From Pseudomonas sp. PSE14 (lineage in GTDB: Bacteria > Pseudomonadota > Gammaproteobacteria > Pseudomonadales > Pseudomonadaceae): a stretch of 64,000 nt of DNA. The DNA lies in the NCBI RefSeq assembly GCF_029203285.1, contig NZ_CP115669.1, forward strand, positions 3,162,001-3,226,000, read 5' to 3'. The notes beneath the pieces are model-generated. The model ran no database searches, was not told the DNA's origin, and saw only the letters and a program-made list of their open reading frames with translations. This document shows, piece by piece, positions 11,877 through 20,157 of the stretch; position 1 is the stretch's first letter, and every line of letters begins with the position of its first letter. The position numbers were made by a program, and so were the translations under genes.

Positions 11877-12614
11877 TTACCCTCTGCGCACGCCAAGTGC
11901 GTAATTTCTTGTTGTAGGACGGGTGGTAGCGGGTGCCTTCGGGGACAGCCAGCGCTCTACCAGCGCCAGTGAGCGGACGATCAGGTAGTTGAGAACCAGG
12001 TAGATCAGCGCAGCGCAGAGGAACACCTCCATCGTCCGATAGGTCTCGGAAATGATTCGCTGCGCTACGCCGGAGACTTCGTAGACAGTCACCAGGCTTG
12101 CCAGCGAGGTCGCCTTCATCATCAGGATGATTTCCGTCGAATAGGCCGGCAGGCAGTTGCGCAACGCCACCGGGATGATGATCCGTCTCGCCAGAAGCCA
12201 ACCGGACATCCCCGCTGCGCGTCCAGCCTCGATCTGCTGCGCCGGCACCGTCAGCAGGCCGCCACGGAAGATTTCCGCCATATAGCCAGCAGTGCACAGC
12301 GCCAGCGCGATCACCGCGCAGGTGGCCGGCTCGCGCAGCACCGGCCAGAGCAGGCTCTGGCGCACTGCCGGGAACTGGCTGAGTCCGTAATAGAGCAGAA
12401 ACATCTGGATCAGCAGCGGCGAGCCGCGAAACAGGAAGATGTAGCCACGCGCGAGGTGCCGCAGCACGGCGAACTCGCATACACGCGCCCAGACCACCAG
12501 CATCGCCAGCAGCGTACCGAGGGTGACCGAAGCGACGAACAGCACCAGCGTGGTGGGCAAGGCCTGCAGCAGTTGCAGCAGGGTGTCGCAGAGGAAAGCG
12601 AAATCGATGGACAT
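11877..12614 (-). CDS. Polar amino acid ABC importer, permease (HisM type)
   Basis: A 245-residue inner membrane permease of the HisMQ family with about five helices. The [19 protein letters not shown] segment and the coupling EAA-like loop [30 protein letters not shown] (residues about 138-165) are typical. It pairs with the HisQ-type permease 13 bp upstream to form a heterodimeric channel for the solute bound by the 13447-14298 protein. Confidence 0.92.
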   Translation of the reverse strand: MSIDFAFLCDTLLQLLQALPTTLVLFVASVTLGTLLAMLVVWARVCEFAVLRHLARGYIFLFRGSPLLIQMFLLYYGLSQFPAVRQSLLWPVLREPATCAVIALALCTAGYMAEIFRGGLLTVPAQQIEAGRAAGMSGWLLARRIIIPVALRNCLPAYSTEIILMMKATSLASLVTVYEVSGVAQRIISETYRTMEVFLCAALIYLVLNYLIVRSLALVERWLSPKAPATTRPTTRNYALGVRRG

Positions 12615-12627
12615 GGCCCGCTCCTAT

Positions 12628-13401
12628 TCAGCTGCGGCGGAAAGTTCTGCCGACTCGCAGCTCAGCTCGCGAGAAGACCAGGTTGGAAAGCGCGGTGAGC
12701 ATCAGGTACAGCGCGCAGCCACTCAGGAAGAACAGTACGAACTGCCCGGTGGACGAGGCCGCCACCCGACTCGCACGCATCAACTCGACCAACCCGGTGA
12801 CGGAGATCAGCGCCGAATCCTTCAGGCTGATCTGCCAGACCCCGCCAATACCTGGCAGCGCAAAGCGCAGGATCTGCGGCACGATGATCCGCCGGAAGCG
12901 CAGCAGGGTCGGCATGCCGATCGCTCTGGCCGCCTCCAGTTCGCTGCGCGACACCGCCTGGAAGGCACCGCGATAGACCTCGGCCTGGTAGGCCCCGGAC
13001 ACCACGCCAACCGCCAGCGCACCGACCAGGAAGGCGGGCATGCTGATGAAGCCGCTGGTGCCGAACAACCGGCCGACGCTGCTCACCAGCGCCGAGCCGC
13101 CGTAGTAGAAGAGGTAGATCACCAGAAGCTCCGGCACACCACGGAACACCGTGGTGTAGGCATTGCCAAGCATGCGCAGCAGACTGCTGTGGTGCAGCTT
13201 CGCCGCGGCCACCAGCGCACCGAGCACGGCGCCGACCAGTAACGCACCCAGCGTCACCAGCACCGTCATGAGCGCGGCCATGAGCAGCACACTGCCCCAG
13301 CCTTTCTCGCCAAAACCAATCAAATCGATCACGTGTACACCCACCGAGAACTGCGTCAGGAGAGCGGCCGGCATGCGCGGCCGCGGGAGTACCCACTCCA
13401 T
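12628..13401 (-). CDS. Polar amino acid ABC importer, permease (HisQ type)
   Basis: A 257-residue permease related to HisQ/ArtQ. Conserved FRGVPELLVIYLFYYGG and the EAA loop LEAARAIGMPTLLRFRRIIVPQILRFALPG are clear. The first nine residues may not be translated, as a second ATG (13374) begins MPAALL. It follows the binding-protein gene by 45 bp and belongs to the same transcript. Confidence 0.9.
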   Translation of the reverse strand: MEWVLPRPRMPAALLTQFSVGVHVIDLIGFGEKGWGSVLLMAALMTVLVTLGALLVGAVLGALVAAAKLHHSSLLRMLGNAYTTVFRGVPELLVIYLFYYGGSALVSSVGRLFGTSGFISMPAFLVGALAVGVVSGAYQAEVYRGAFQAVSRSELEAARAIGMPTLLRFRRIIVPQILRFALPGIGGVWQISLKDSALISVTGLVELMRASRVAASSTGQFVLFFLSGCALYLMLTALSNLVFSRAELRVGRTFRRS

Positions 13402-13446
13402 CGGCGCGGCGCCCTGCGTGATGGCGTCCGCCGATGGATCACCCGG

Positions 13447-14298
13447 TCACTGGCTGGGTGGCGTGAAGTCGTGATGGAACCACTTCGTGCTCAGGCGATT
13501 GATCGTGCCGTCGGCAATCATCGACTCGATTGCCGCATCCAGCTTGGCCTTGAGCTCCGGCTCGCCCTTGCGGATGCCGAAGGCTTCGCCCTCGCCCCAA
13601 ATCGGCCCGTTGATCGCCGGGCCAACCAGCGTGAGCCCGCTGTCCGTGGCCCGCTGCATTTCTCCGGCGAGGAACCCGAGATCCTCGAACACCAGGTCTA
13701 CCCGCCCGTTCTTCAGATCCATCAGCGGCTCCGGCGGCGTCTTGTAGTCACGGATGGTCGCCACCTGGCCGAACTGGTCGTGGATGAATTTGCTGTACAC
13801 GGTGCCGGAGACGATGCCGATCAGCTTGCCCTTGAGCTTGCCGCGCAATTCCTCGACGGCGGGCGTATCCAGTTCGGGATTGCCGCGCAGGTGCAGGGTC
13901 CCCTTGCCCAAGTCGATGCCGCTGGACTGCAGGGCGATGAAGGTGGCCGGAGCCTTGGTGTAGGGGCGGGAGAAATCGATGACCTTCTTGCGCGTCTCGC
14001 TGATCGCCAGAGCGTCCATCACCACGTCGAATTTTCCGGCCTGCAGACCGGGGATCAGGCCGTCCCAGTCCTGGGCGACGATTTTGCATTGGAGCTGCAT
14101 GCGCTCGCAGAGCACCTTGGCCATTTCCGGCTCGAAGCCATCGAAGCTGCCATCCGGCAGCGTGCGGTTCCAGGGCTCGTAGACCCCTTCGGTAGCGATC
14201 TGGATGCTGTCCAGTTCCTTGGCCAGGGGGCTCAGCGAGTAACTAGCGAACATCATCAACAACGAGCAGGCTGCGAATCCGACTTTCTTGTTTTTCAT
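13447..14298 (-). CDS. Polar amino acid ABC importer, periplasmic binding protein
   Basis: A 283-residue SBP_bac_3 protein with a signal peptide (MKNKKVGFAACSLLMMFASYSL). The mature part contains IQIATEGVYEPWN, DGSFDGFEPEMAKVLCERM and DVVMDALAISETRKKVIDFSRPY, the standard ligand-binding framework of lysine/arginine/ornithine/histidine binding proteins. The start at 14298 follows GGAG 9 bp upstream; a longer frame lacks a good signal. The ligand is presumably the substrate of the neighbouring oxygenase or lyase. Confidence 0.92.
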   Translation of the reverse strand: MKNKKVGFAACSLLMMFASYSLSPLAKELDSIQIATEGVYEPWNRTLPDGSFDGFEPEMAKVLCERMQLQCKIVAQDWDGLIPGLQAGKFDVVMDALAISETRKKVIDFSRPYTKAPATFIALQSSGIDLGKGTLHLRGNPELDTPAVEELRGKLKGKLIGIVSGTVYSKFIHDQFGQVATIRDYKTPPEPLMDLKNGRVDLVFEDLGFLAGEMQRATDSGLTLVGPAINGPIWGEGEAFGIRKGEPELKAKLDAAIESMIADGTINRLSTKWFHHDFTPPSQ

Positions 14299-14444
14299 TT
14301 TTGTATTCTCCGATGCGAATCCGGTGAGGGTCGTAAAGGGCACGCGCGGCAAGGCAAATCACAGGTCGGTTGTTGCATGGGCAATGGTCGAGTCGATAGG
14401 CGCTCCATCCATACAAGGTCGATTTTCGGTCGGCACCGCCGACA

Positions 14445-15554
14445 TCACTTCTTCAGGTCCAGTACCACCGGGGCGGTCGGCCTTGCGCAGCACAGCAGGA
14501 CCTGTCCCGGTTCGGGGGCCTCCAGCGGCGCTTCGCTGTACTCGACGCTGCCGCTGAGCAGGGGCGTCAGGCATGAATTACACAGCCCGGCCCGGCAACT
14601 GAAGGGCGGCGCGAAGCCCGCCTGCTCGGCGAACTCCAGCAGCGATGGACAGGACGCATCCCAGGCAACGGATCGGCCGGAGGGCTCGAAGCGCACCGTC
14701 AATTCGCCATCGAGCAGTGGCTGCGGCTTCACAGGCGCTGGCGCGGTTGGTGCTTCGTCGGCCTCGAGAATGGTCGCCGGACCGAAGAATTCGTAGCGAA
14801 TCCTCGCCCTGTCGACGCCCAGGCCGCGCAGCAGGCGCCAGTTCGCCTGCATGAACGGGCGAGGCCCGCACAGGTAGACGTCGTAGTCGTCCAGCGGAAG
14901 CAATGCCTGCAGGGTCTCTCTGCTGACCAGCCCGCAGCTATGGTGATGGCCGCGCTCCAGGTCCTCCGCCGTCGGCACGCGATAGCAGAAGTGCACGACG
15001 ATCCCGGCACGCGTCGATGCCAACTCCAGCACCTCTTCGCGCAGCGCGTGGACGGCGCCATTCTCACAGGCGTGGATGAAGTACACCGGACGCGCCGATC
15101 GGGTCGCCAGGCGATGCAGCATGCTCACCATCGGCGTCAGCCCCACACCACCGCTGAACAGCAGGACCGGCCGCTCGCTGCTCTCGTCGAGGACAAACTC
15201 ACCGGACGGTCCGGCGATATCCAGCTCTCCGCCGATCTCCACCGCATGGTGCAGGAAGCTGGAGCCAATACCCGCCGGCAGGTCGGGAAGATGCGCAGGG
15301 GGCAGTTCGTGCTTCACCGAGATACGCAATTGCGAATGGTCATCCGGGTCACCGGACAAACTGTAGGCCCGCAGGACCTCCGGACCGCCCGGTTGTGGAA
15401 TCCGCACCATGATGAATTGTCCCGGGCGGAACTCCACATGCGCGTCGTTCATCGCGGGCCTGAGCACGAACGAGGTGATCGACGCGCTCTCCCGTACCTT
15501 CCCGGTCACCTGGAAGCGCGCGAAACCCTTCGCGGCGGGAGTCGGCTCACGCAT
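14445..15554 (-). CDS. Rieske oxygenase reductase (FNR domain plus [2Fe-2S] ferredoxin)
   Basis: A 369-residue electron-transfer partner. Order: FAD-binding domain (RAYSLSGDPDD is the R-x-Y-S motif), NAD-binding domain (LLFSGGVGLTPMVSML and DVYLCGPRPFMQ), then a plant-type ferredoxin with CRAGLCNSC and a later LLCCA cysteine. Unlike classical VanB (FMN first) this has the FNR-then-ferredoxin order with a distinct linker. Its ATG lies inside the oxygenase stop region (ATGCGTGA, 8-bp overlap), so translation is coupled and the two form one enzyme. Confidence 0.93.
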   Translation of the reverse strand: MREPTPAAKGFARFQVTGKVRESASITSFVLRPAMNDAHVEFRPGQFIMVRIPQPGGPEVLRAYSLSGDPDDHSQLRISVKHELPPAHLPDLPAGIGSSFLHHAVEIGGELDIAGPSGEFVLDESSERPVLLFSGGVGLTPMVSMLHRLATRSARPVYFIHACENGAVHALREEVLELASTRAGIVVHFCYRVPTAEDLERGHHHSCGLVSRETLQALLPLDDYDVYLCGPRPFMQANWRLLRGLGVDRARIRYEFFGPATILEADEAPTAPAPVKPQPLLDGELTVRFEPSGRSVAWDASCPSLLEFAEQAGFAPPFSCRAGLCNSCLTPLLSGSVEYSEAPLEAPEPGQVLLCCARPTAPVVLDLKK

Positions 15555-16608
15555 GGACTGTGACCTCGTCGACTTTGCGCAGGCCAACGGCCTCCTGCTC
15601 CTCACGGATCAGTCGCTCGATGCCTCGGCGGAAACGCAGCGGGCCGGAGTCGATGGCCAGGTCGATGTTCGGCGTCTGGCGGTTCTTCATCCCGGCATGC
15701 ACGGCGGCGAGCACCAGACGGTCTTCCTCGAAGGCACGGCGCACGTCGGCGGCGAACCGGCGGGACACGTCCTCGTCGTCAGCGTCGAAGTTGCGCAACT
15801 GGAACCAGTAATAGCGGGTGCGATTCTCGTCGACCGGCGTCATGAAGTTGTACGAATCCATCAGGAACGCCTGCTCGTGCATCGGCGCCCCTTCGCCACC
15901 GCTACCGGCCGGGGTGTGCACGCCCTTGATGATGGCGTGGGACGGATAGCGCACCTCGTAGTACTGCAGCCGGTCGCAGCGGCCCTGGAACTTCAGGTAC
16001 TGCCGATAGAACGGCGCCACTTCAATGTCATGCAGCCAGCGTGACACCACCACACCGTTGTCGTTGACCCGGGTTTGCAGCGGCTCCGATTCGCAAGCCG
16101 AGGTACCGAAGGTACTCTGGTGTACCCAGGCGACATGGGAGGGATCGAGCAGGTTGTCGGTCATGTACAGGTAGTTGCACTCGACGGTCATCGAGTCGCC
16201 ACGATTGACGCCCCAGTTCGGATCGTCCCACTCCGGGATATCGAGCAGCTTGGCCGGATCGGCCAACTGCGGATCGCCCATCCACAGCCAGACCAGGCCG
16301 TAGCGCTCCTCCACTGGATAGCTGCGAACCTGCGCGGCCTGCGGCACCCGCGGCACGCAACTGGCCTTCACGCAGGCGCCGGAGCAGTCGAACGTCAGTC
16401 CATGGTAACCACACTCGACCAGATCACCCTGCAGGCGCCCCATGGACAACGGCAGTTTGCGGTGCGGGCAGGCGTCTTCCAGAGCGACGACAGTGCCGTC
16501 GGCCTTGCGATAGAGAACGACGGGCTCACCCAGCAGAATGGTCGCGTGCAGGGCCTGTTTCACTTCACTGTCCCAGGCGGCTGCGTACCAGGCGTTTTTC
16601 AGGAACAT
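15547..16608 (-). CDS. VanA-like Rieske non-heme iron oxygenase (probable demethylase)
   Basis: A 353-residue oxygenase component, matching VanA in length and layout (MFLKNAWYAAAW start). The Rieske [2Fe-2S] ligands are C47, H49, C66 and H69 (CPHR...CGYHG). The mononuclear iron motif DNLLDPSHVAWVH gives D155, H158 and H163 as likely ligands. VanA relatives remove O- or N-methyl groups as formaldehyde, consistent with frmA in the same operon. First gene of the nine-gene unit and divergent from the LysR gene. Substrate unknown; an N-methylated amino acid or betaine is favoured over vanillate because of the amino acid importer. Confidence 0.92.
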   Translation of the reverse strand: MFLKNAWYAAAWDSEVKQALHATILLGEPVVLYRKADGTVVALEDACPHRKLPLSMGRLQGDLVECGYHGLTFDCSGACVKASCVPRVPQAAQVRSYPVEERYGLVWLWMGDPQLADPAKLLDIPEWDDPNWGVNRGDSMTVECNYLYMTDNLLDPSHVAWVHQSTFGTSACESEPLQTRVNDNGVVVSRWLHDIEVAPFYRQYLKFQGRCDRLQYYEVRYPSHAIIKGVHTPAGSGGEGAPMHEQAFLMDSYNFMTPVDENRTRYYWFQLRNFDADDEDVSRRFAADVRRAFEEDRLVLAAVHAGMKNRQTPNIDLAIDSGPLRFRRGIERLIREEQEAVGLRKVDEVTVHA

Positions 16609-16760
16609 GTCTCATGGCTCCTCTTGTTGTTATTCGAAGCGAGCTTCTTGAGGGAGAGCGTAGGAGCGTGAGACCCAAAAGAATAGATATCCTTTCCTGT
16701 TGCTTATTTAAGATTTTCTAAAATATAAATGGCGCGATTCTTGAGCCCTCAGGAGCCACC
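16609..16760. promoter_or_regulatory. Divergent promoter region, oxygenase operon / LysR
   Basis: A 152-bp gap between divergent starts with an AT-rich core at about 16681-16740 (CTTATTTAAGATTTTCTAAAATATAAATG) in otherwise GC-rich DNA. LysR regulators normally bind such a gap and control both directions. No exact T-N11-A operator can be asserted by eye. Confidence 0.55.
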
Positions 16761-17699
16761 ATGAGCCACCTCCCCCCTTTGCGCGCACTGGAGATATTCG
16801 AGGCCGTCGGCCTCTGTGGCAGCATTTCCCAGGCCGCCAAGCGCCTGGGGATTTCCGCCGGCGCGGTCAGCCAGCAGATGAAGTTGCTGGAAGACGCTGT
16901 CGGTATCAGCCTCACGGTCAAGGATGGTCAGCGCCTGCGCCTCAACGCGGTTGGCCAGCGCTTTCACGAAGGCTGCAATCAGGCCTTCGAGCGACTGCGG
17001 GCCGCGACAGCAGAGTTGGAGCGCGCGAAGAACGCCAACAATCTCTACGTCAGCGCCCTGCCTTCGCTGCTGTCCAAATGGCTCGCGCCGCTGGTGACCG
17101 AGTGGCAGAGGGAGTTTCCGGCACTGAGCGTCTACCTCGACGGCACCCACACCGAGCCGTCTCAGTCCGAGGCTAATGGCGCGGACTTTCGCATCAGCTA
17201 TGGCGAAGGCATCCACGATGACCAGCACACCATCGAACTCTTTCGCGATTGCGTGGTACCCGCATGCAGCCCTGCCCTGCTTGCGACCGCGGTGCCGCCG
17301 GAAGCTGCCGGTAGCCTGCTCGAGTATCCGCTGCTAACCATCGACTGGCGCCCCAGGTTCGACTCGCCACCCTCATGGGCGGAGTGGTTCGCGTTGAATG
17401 GCGTGCATGGCGCATCCATCAGCAACAGCAGGGTCTACTCGCTTTCATCCATGGCCATCGAGGCGGCCATCCAGGGGCAGGGTCTGGTGCTGGCCCAGTA
17501 CTCGATGATCAGCGGGGATCTGGCGCGCGGCCAGCTGATCGTTCCATGCCTTCGCGCCCTGCCAATGCCTGCGTCGTACTATCTGACCTGGAACCGGAAC
17601 AATTTCCACAAGGCACAATGCCGGGACTTCCAGCGCTGGCTGATCGCACGCGGACAGGACCAGCAACGCATGACGAACGAACTGCTGGGTTCTGCCTGA
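16761..17699 (+). CDS. LysR-family regulator of the Rieske-lyase operon (GcvA-like)
   Basis: A 312-residue LysR protein of the GcvA/AmpR-like branch: LPPLRALEIFEAVGLCGSISQAAKRLGISAGAVSQQM is its helix-turn-helix, and the sensor domain runs from about residue 93. It is transcribed away from the oxygenase with a shared AT-rich gap, the usual arrangement for a dedicated activator. The inducer is probably the imported compound or a breakdown product. Tandem GTG/ATG choices do not affect the domain picture. Confidence 0.9.
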   Translation: MSHLPPLRALEIFEAVGLCGSISQAAKRLGISAGAVSQQMKLLEDAVGISLTVKDGQRLRLNAVGQRFHEGCNQAFERLRAATAELERAKNANNLYVSALPSLLSKWLAPLVTEWQREFPALSVYLDGTHTEPSQSEANGADFRISYGEGIHDDQHTIELFRDCVVPACSPALLATAVPPEAAGSLLEYPLLTIDWRPRFDSPPSWAEWFALNGVHGASISNSRVYSLSSMAIEAAIQGQGLVLAQYSMISGDLARGQLIVPCLRALPMPASYYLTWNRNNFHKAQCRDFQRWLIARGQDQQRMTNELLGSA

Positions 17700-18702
17700 G
17701 AGCGCAGCAACTCCAGGGCCTGGCCATGAGCGCCCATAAAAACAGCGAGGTATTCTCCAGAGGCCGCATCGGTCATCAGGGCAGAGCGAAAATTGGCAGA
17801 CTATGGTCCGTAATCAGCACACGAACCATAGTCCGCTATCGGCCAGGAGCGGGCACTCCGTCATTCCGAGTTCAGGAGCAGTTCACCTTGTCGTAGGTGA
17901 CACAAGCCTTCGCTCGTTGTGGAGAGGCTGAGTGTGCTGTTGCGCCGCAGCGCATGCCAGCAGTGTCGCTTGGCGAGCATCACGCTTAGCGTCACGAGCA
18001 GCGTGAGCCCAAGATGCAGATCGCGGGTCAGAGCAGCGATAGTCATGTCGGAAGTCGTGAGCACGCGGTGAATCCAAATCGCGGGTAATGTCTATGGTTC
18101 ACCTCTGGCAGGCGAACCATAGTGCGGTGCGCTCGATGCCTGGGTACCGGCCGGCCACGCACCGGCGCGCGCTTGTGGCGAAGCCAAGCTGGCCGACCCG
18201 AGCCTGCTGGTCGAAGTCATCGCCTGCGCGGCGCGCTGACCGGACTGGGCTGTCCGATCAATGGCGTCCACCGCCCCAGCCACTGGCCGTGCTCGCCGCT
18301 GGGCAGCTTGTCGGCAAGTAATTCCGGCAGCCCCGCGTGGGCAAGAACAATAGGTTGCCCGTCACTGCTCAGGAAACTGAATCGCTGCGCTTGCCTTCGG
18401 CGCCTTTTCCAGGGGGGGTGGCTGGGTTCGTCCGCGCACGGCAGCAACGGTACGGCAGCAGCCGCTCACCAGAGTCGGGAGTCGGCCGGAAACGACTCCT
18501 TCGGATCAAACCGGAAAGGCAGGCGTTGTCTGGGCACGACTGACACCTCTCAAGAAAGGAACCAGGTTCAATTTCGCACCCGCATACCGGTTCGCCGCGA
18601 ATAAAGCGATCCAGGTGAGTCTCGCAACCGAATGTCACCCACTGCCAAGCTCCACGCAGAGTGTCTCAGTGGCCTGTGAAGAACCATGCCTCGCCAATAA
18701 TC
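17700..18702. other. About 1.0 kb without a recognisable gene
   Basis: Short open frames exist on both strands but none has a ribosome binding site, codon bias or sequence I can tie to a family. The stretch contains two similar inverted repeats (17800-17832 and 18092-18122). It may be the remains of a lost gene or mobile element. It separates the Rieske-lyase operon from the light-response cluster. Confidence 0.5.
17800..18123. repeat. Two related inverted repeats (ACTATGGT/ACCATAGT)
   Basis: ACTATGGT (17800-17807) pairs with ACCATAGT (17825-17832); CTATGGTTC (18092-18100) pairs with GAACCATAG (18114-18122). The right arms share the direct repeat CGAACCATAGT (17822-17832 and 18113-18123), 290 bp apart. 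No transposase is visible between them. They could be ends of a degraded small element or paired regulatory palindromes. Confidence 0.55.
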
Positions 18703-18726
18703 TGTACATTTCAATATTTTTGTACA
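18703..18726 (+). promoter_or_regulatory. Paired TGTACA operator, light-inducible promoter (right arm)
   Basis: TGTACA at 18703-18708 and again at 18721-18726, start-to-start 18 bp, in an AT-rich context 33 bp before the chalcone-isomerase-like gene. The same spacing occurs twice before the leftward arm (26800-26876). LitR/CarH-type MerR regulators bind such elements over the -35/-10 region. I infer repression by the LitR-like protein at 27475-28368, relieved by light through the LOV protein. Confidence 0.7.
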
Positions 18727-18758
18727 AGTATTAGCAAAACAGACGATGAGCTGCCCCC

Positions 18759-19304
18759 ATGCGCCAGTCACTTCTCTCGCGTGCAATTGTCCTGAGCATG
18801 GCGCTGTGGTGTGGCATCTGGAGCGCACCTGGATGCGCGGAATGGCAGCAGGATCTGCCAGGCGCGGTGCAGATCGGGCAAGGGCAGTTCACCTGGTTCG
18901 GCGTTCCGGTCTATCACGCGAGCCTCTGGAGTACGGCCAAGCCGGCCGGATGGGAACACCCCTTCGCGCTGGAACTGGTCTATCGGCGAGACCTGTCGCG
19001 GGACACGCTGGTGCAAAGCAGCATCGATGAAATGCGCCGTCTGGGTACCAACGACGAGGGCCTGCTGACACGCTGGGCCGGCGAGATGCGCAGGGCCTTT
19101 GTCGATGTGCGCGCCGGACAAAGGATCACCGGTGTCTACCGGCCGGGCCAGGGCTGCAGCTTCTACGTCGATGGAGCGTTTCGGCACGTGGTGGCTGATA
19201 GCGCATTCGCCCGGGCGTTCTTTTCGATCTGGCTGGACCGGCGTACGCGCAATCCTGAACTGCGCCGGGAGTTGCTGGGCCTGAACGGAGTGGATGAACC
19301 ATGA
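18759..19304 (+). CDS. Chalcone isomerase-like exported protein
   Basis: A 181-residue protein with a signal peptide (cleavage likely after PGCA). The core WFGVPVYHASLWST, LELVYRRDLSRDTLVQSSIDEMRRLG and GVYRPGQGCSFYVDG match the bacterial chalcone-isomerase-like family (Chalcone_3). No enzymatic activity is established for these bacterial members; fatty acid binding has been suggested for relatives. First gene of the rightward light-response arm, overlapping the next gene by ATGA. Confidence 0.85.
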   Translation: MRQSLLSRAIVLSMALWCGIWSAPGCAEWQQDLPGAVQIGQGQFTWFGVPVYHASLWSTAKPAGWEHPFALELVYRRDLSRDTLVQSSIDEMRRLGTNDEGLLTRWAGEMRRAFVDVRAGQRITGVYRPGQGCSFYVDGAFRHVVADSAFARAFFSIWLDRRTRNPELRRELLGLNGVDEP

Positions 19305-19855
19305 ATCTGAACTTCCGCTTGCTCCTGCTTTCGTGCGCCCTCCTGCTGGGCAGTTGCGGCAACGTCGGGGTCGAGAGATATGCCGCGCAGCGTCCCGTGC
19401 TGGACCTGCCAGCATTCTTCTCCGGCCCGGTGCAGGCCTGGGGCATTTTCCAGAAGCCCTCCGGCGAAGTAGTCAAGCGTTTCAAGGTGGATATCACCAG
19501 CCGCCGTGAGGGCGAGCGGCTGATCCTCGACGAGCGCTTCCTGTATAGCGATGGCACCCGCCAGCAGCGGGTCTGGACCTTGACGCCAGAAGGACACGGA
19601 CGCTGGCGGGGGCGCGCCGCCGATGTCGTCGGCGACGCGTCCGGGGAAATCGCCGGCAATGCCCTGCGCTGGCGCTATCGCCTGAACCTGGAGGTGGATG
19701 GCCGGACCTGGGAGGTGAGCTTCGACGACTGGATGTACCTCATGGACGAAGACACCCTGATCAATCGCTCGAGCATGAGCAAGTTGGGCTTCGAGCTCGG
19801 CCAGGTGACGCTGTTCTTCCGCCGCCAGGCTGACGCACTGGGGAGCATCGAATGA
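19301..19855 (+). CDS. DUF3833 lipoprotein
   Basis: A 184-residue predicted lipoprotein with lipobox LLGSC (Cys at about residue 20). The mature part (FFSGPVQAWGIFQKPSGEVVKRF, WTLTPEGHGRWRGRAADVVGDASG) fits the DUF3833 family, beta-rich proteins commonly found beside photolyase and cyclopropane-synthase-like genes. Function unknown, likely in the envelope. It overlaps both neighbours by 4 bp, so expression is coupled. Confidence 0.85.
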   Translation: MNLNFRLLLLSCALLLGSCGNVGVERYAAQRPVLDLPAFFSGPVQAWGIFQKPSGEVVKRFKVDITSRREGERLILDERFLYSDGTRQQRVWTLTPEGHGRWRGRAADVVGDASGEIAGNALRWRYRLNLEVDGRTWEVSFDDWMYLMDEDTLINRSSMSKLGFELGQVTLFFRRQADALGSIE

Positions 19856-20157
19856 CGTTGCAGGAACTCCATGAGGCCGCGGCGGCCGGTCGGGTCGAAG
19901 GCCTCGACGTCGTATCCCTGGAAGGCGGCATTTACATCGTCCAGGTGCGTCAGGCCAACGGCCTGAAACGACTCTGCGACGAAAGCGGACAGGTACTGCA
20001 CCTGCGCTCCACTACCCAGGTCCGCACCTTGCTGGCCGGGCTTGGACCGCTTCCCTGCGAACTGATCCAGCACTGTGTCCACGACGAGATGGGTGCCGCC
20101 CGAGAAACGAGCGTACAGCCCCTGCGCATCCCGCTCTCCCTGGAGCCATGGTCGTGA
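19852..20157 (+). CDS. Small DUF6482-like protein
   Basis: A 101-residue soluble protein: LQELHEAAAAGRVEGLDVVSLEGGIYIVQVR looks like the short Pseudomonas family DUF6482. A conserved CELIQHCVHDEM segment contains two cysteines. It overlaps the lipoprotein gene by 4 bp and the photolyase gene by 10 bp. Role unknown; presence in the light cluster suggests induction by light. Confidence 0.7.
   Translation: MTLQELHEAAAAGRVEGLDVVSLEGGIYIVQVRQANGLKRLCDESGQVLHLRSTTQVRTLLAGLGPLPCELIQHCVHDEMGAARETSVQPLRIPLSLEPWS

Noticed and set aside
18122-18604. A 160-codon frame in the unexplained gap
   Set aside because: No ribosome site, biased Arg/Ser/Gly composition and no recognisable family.
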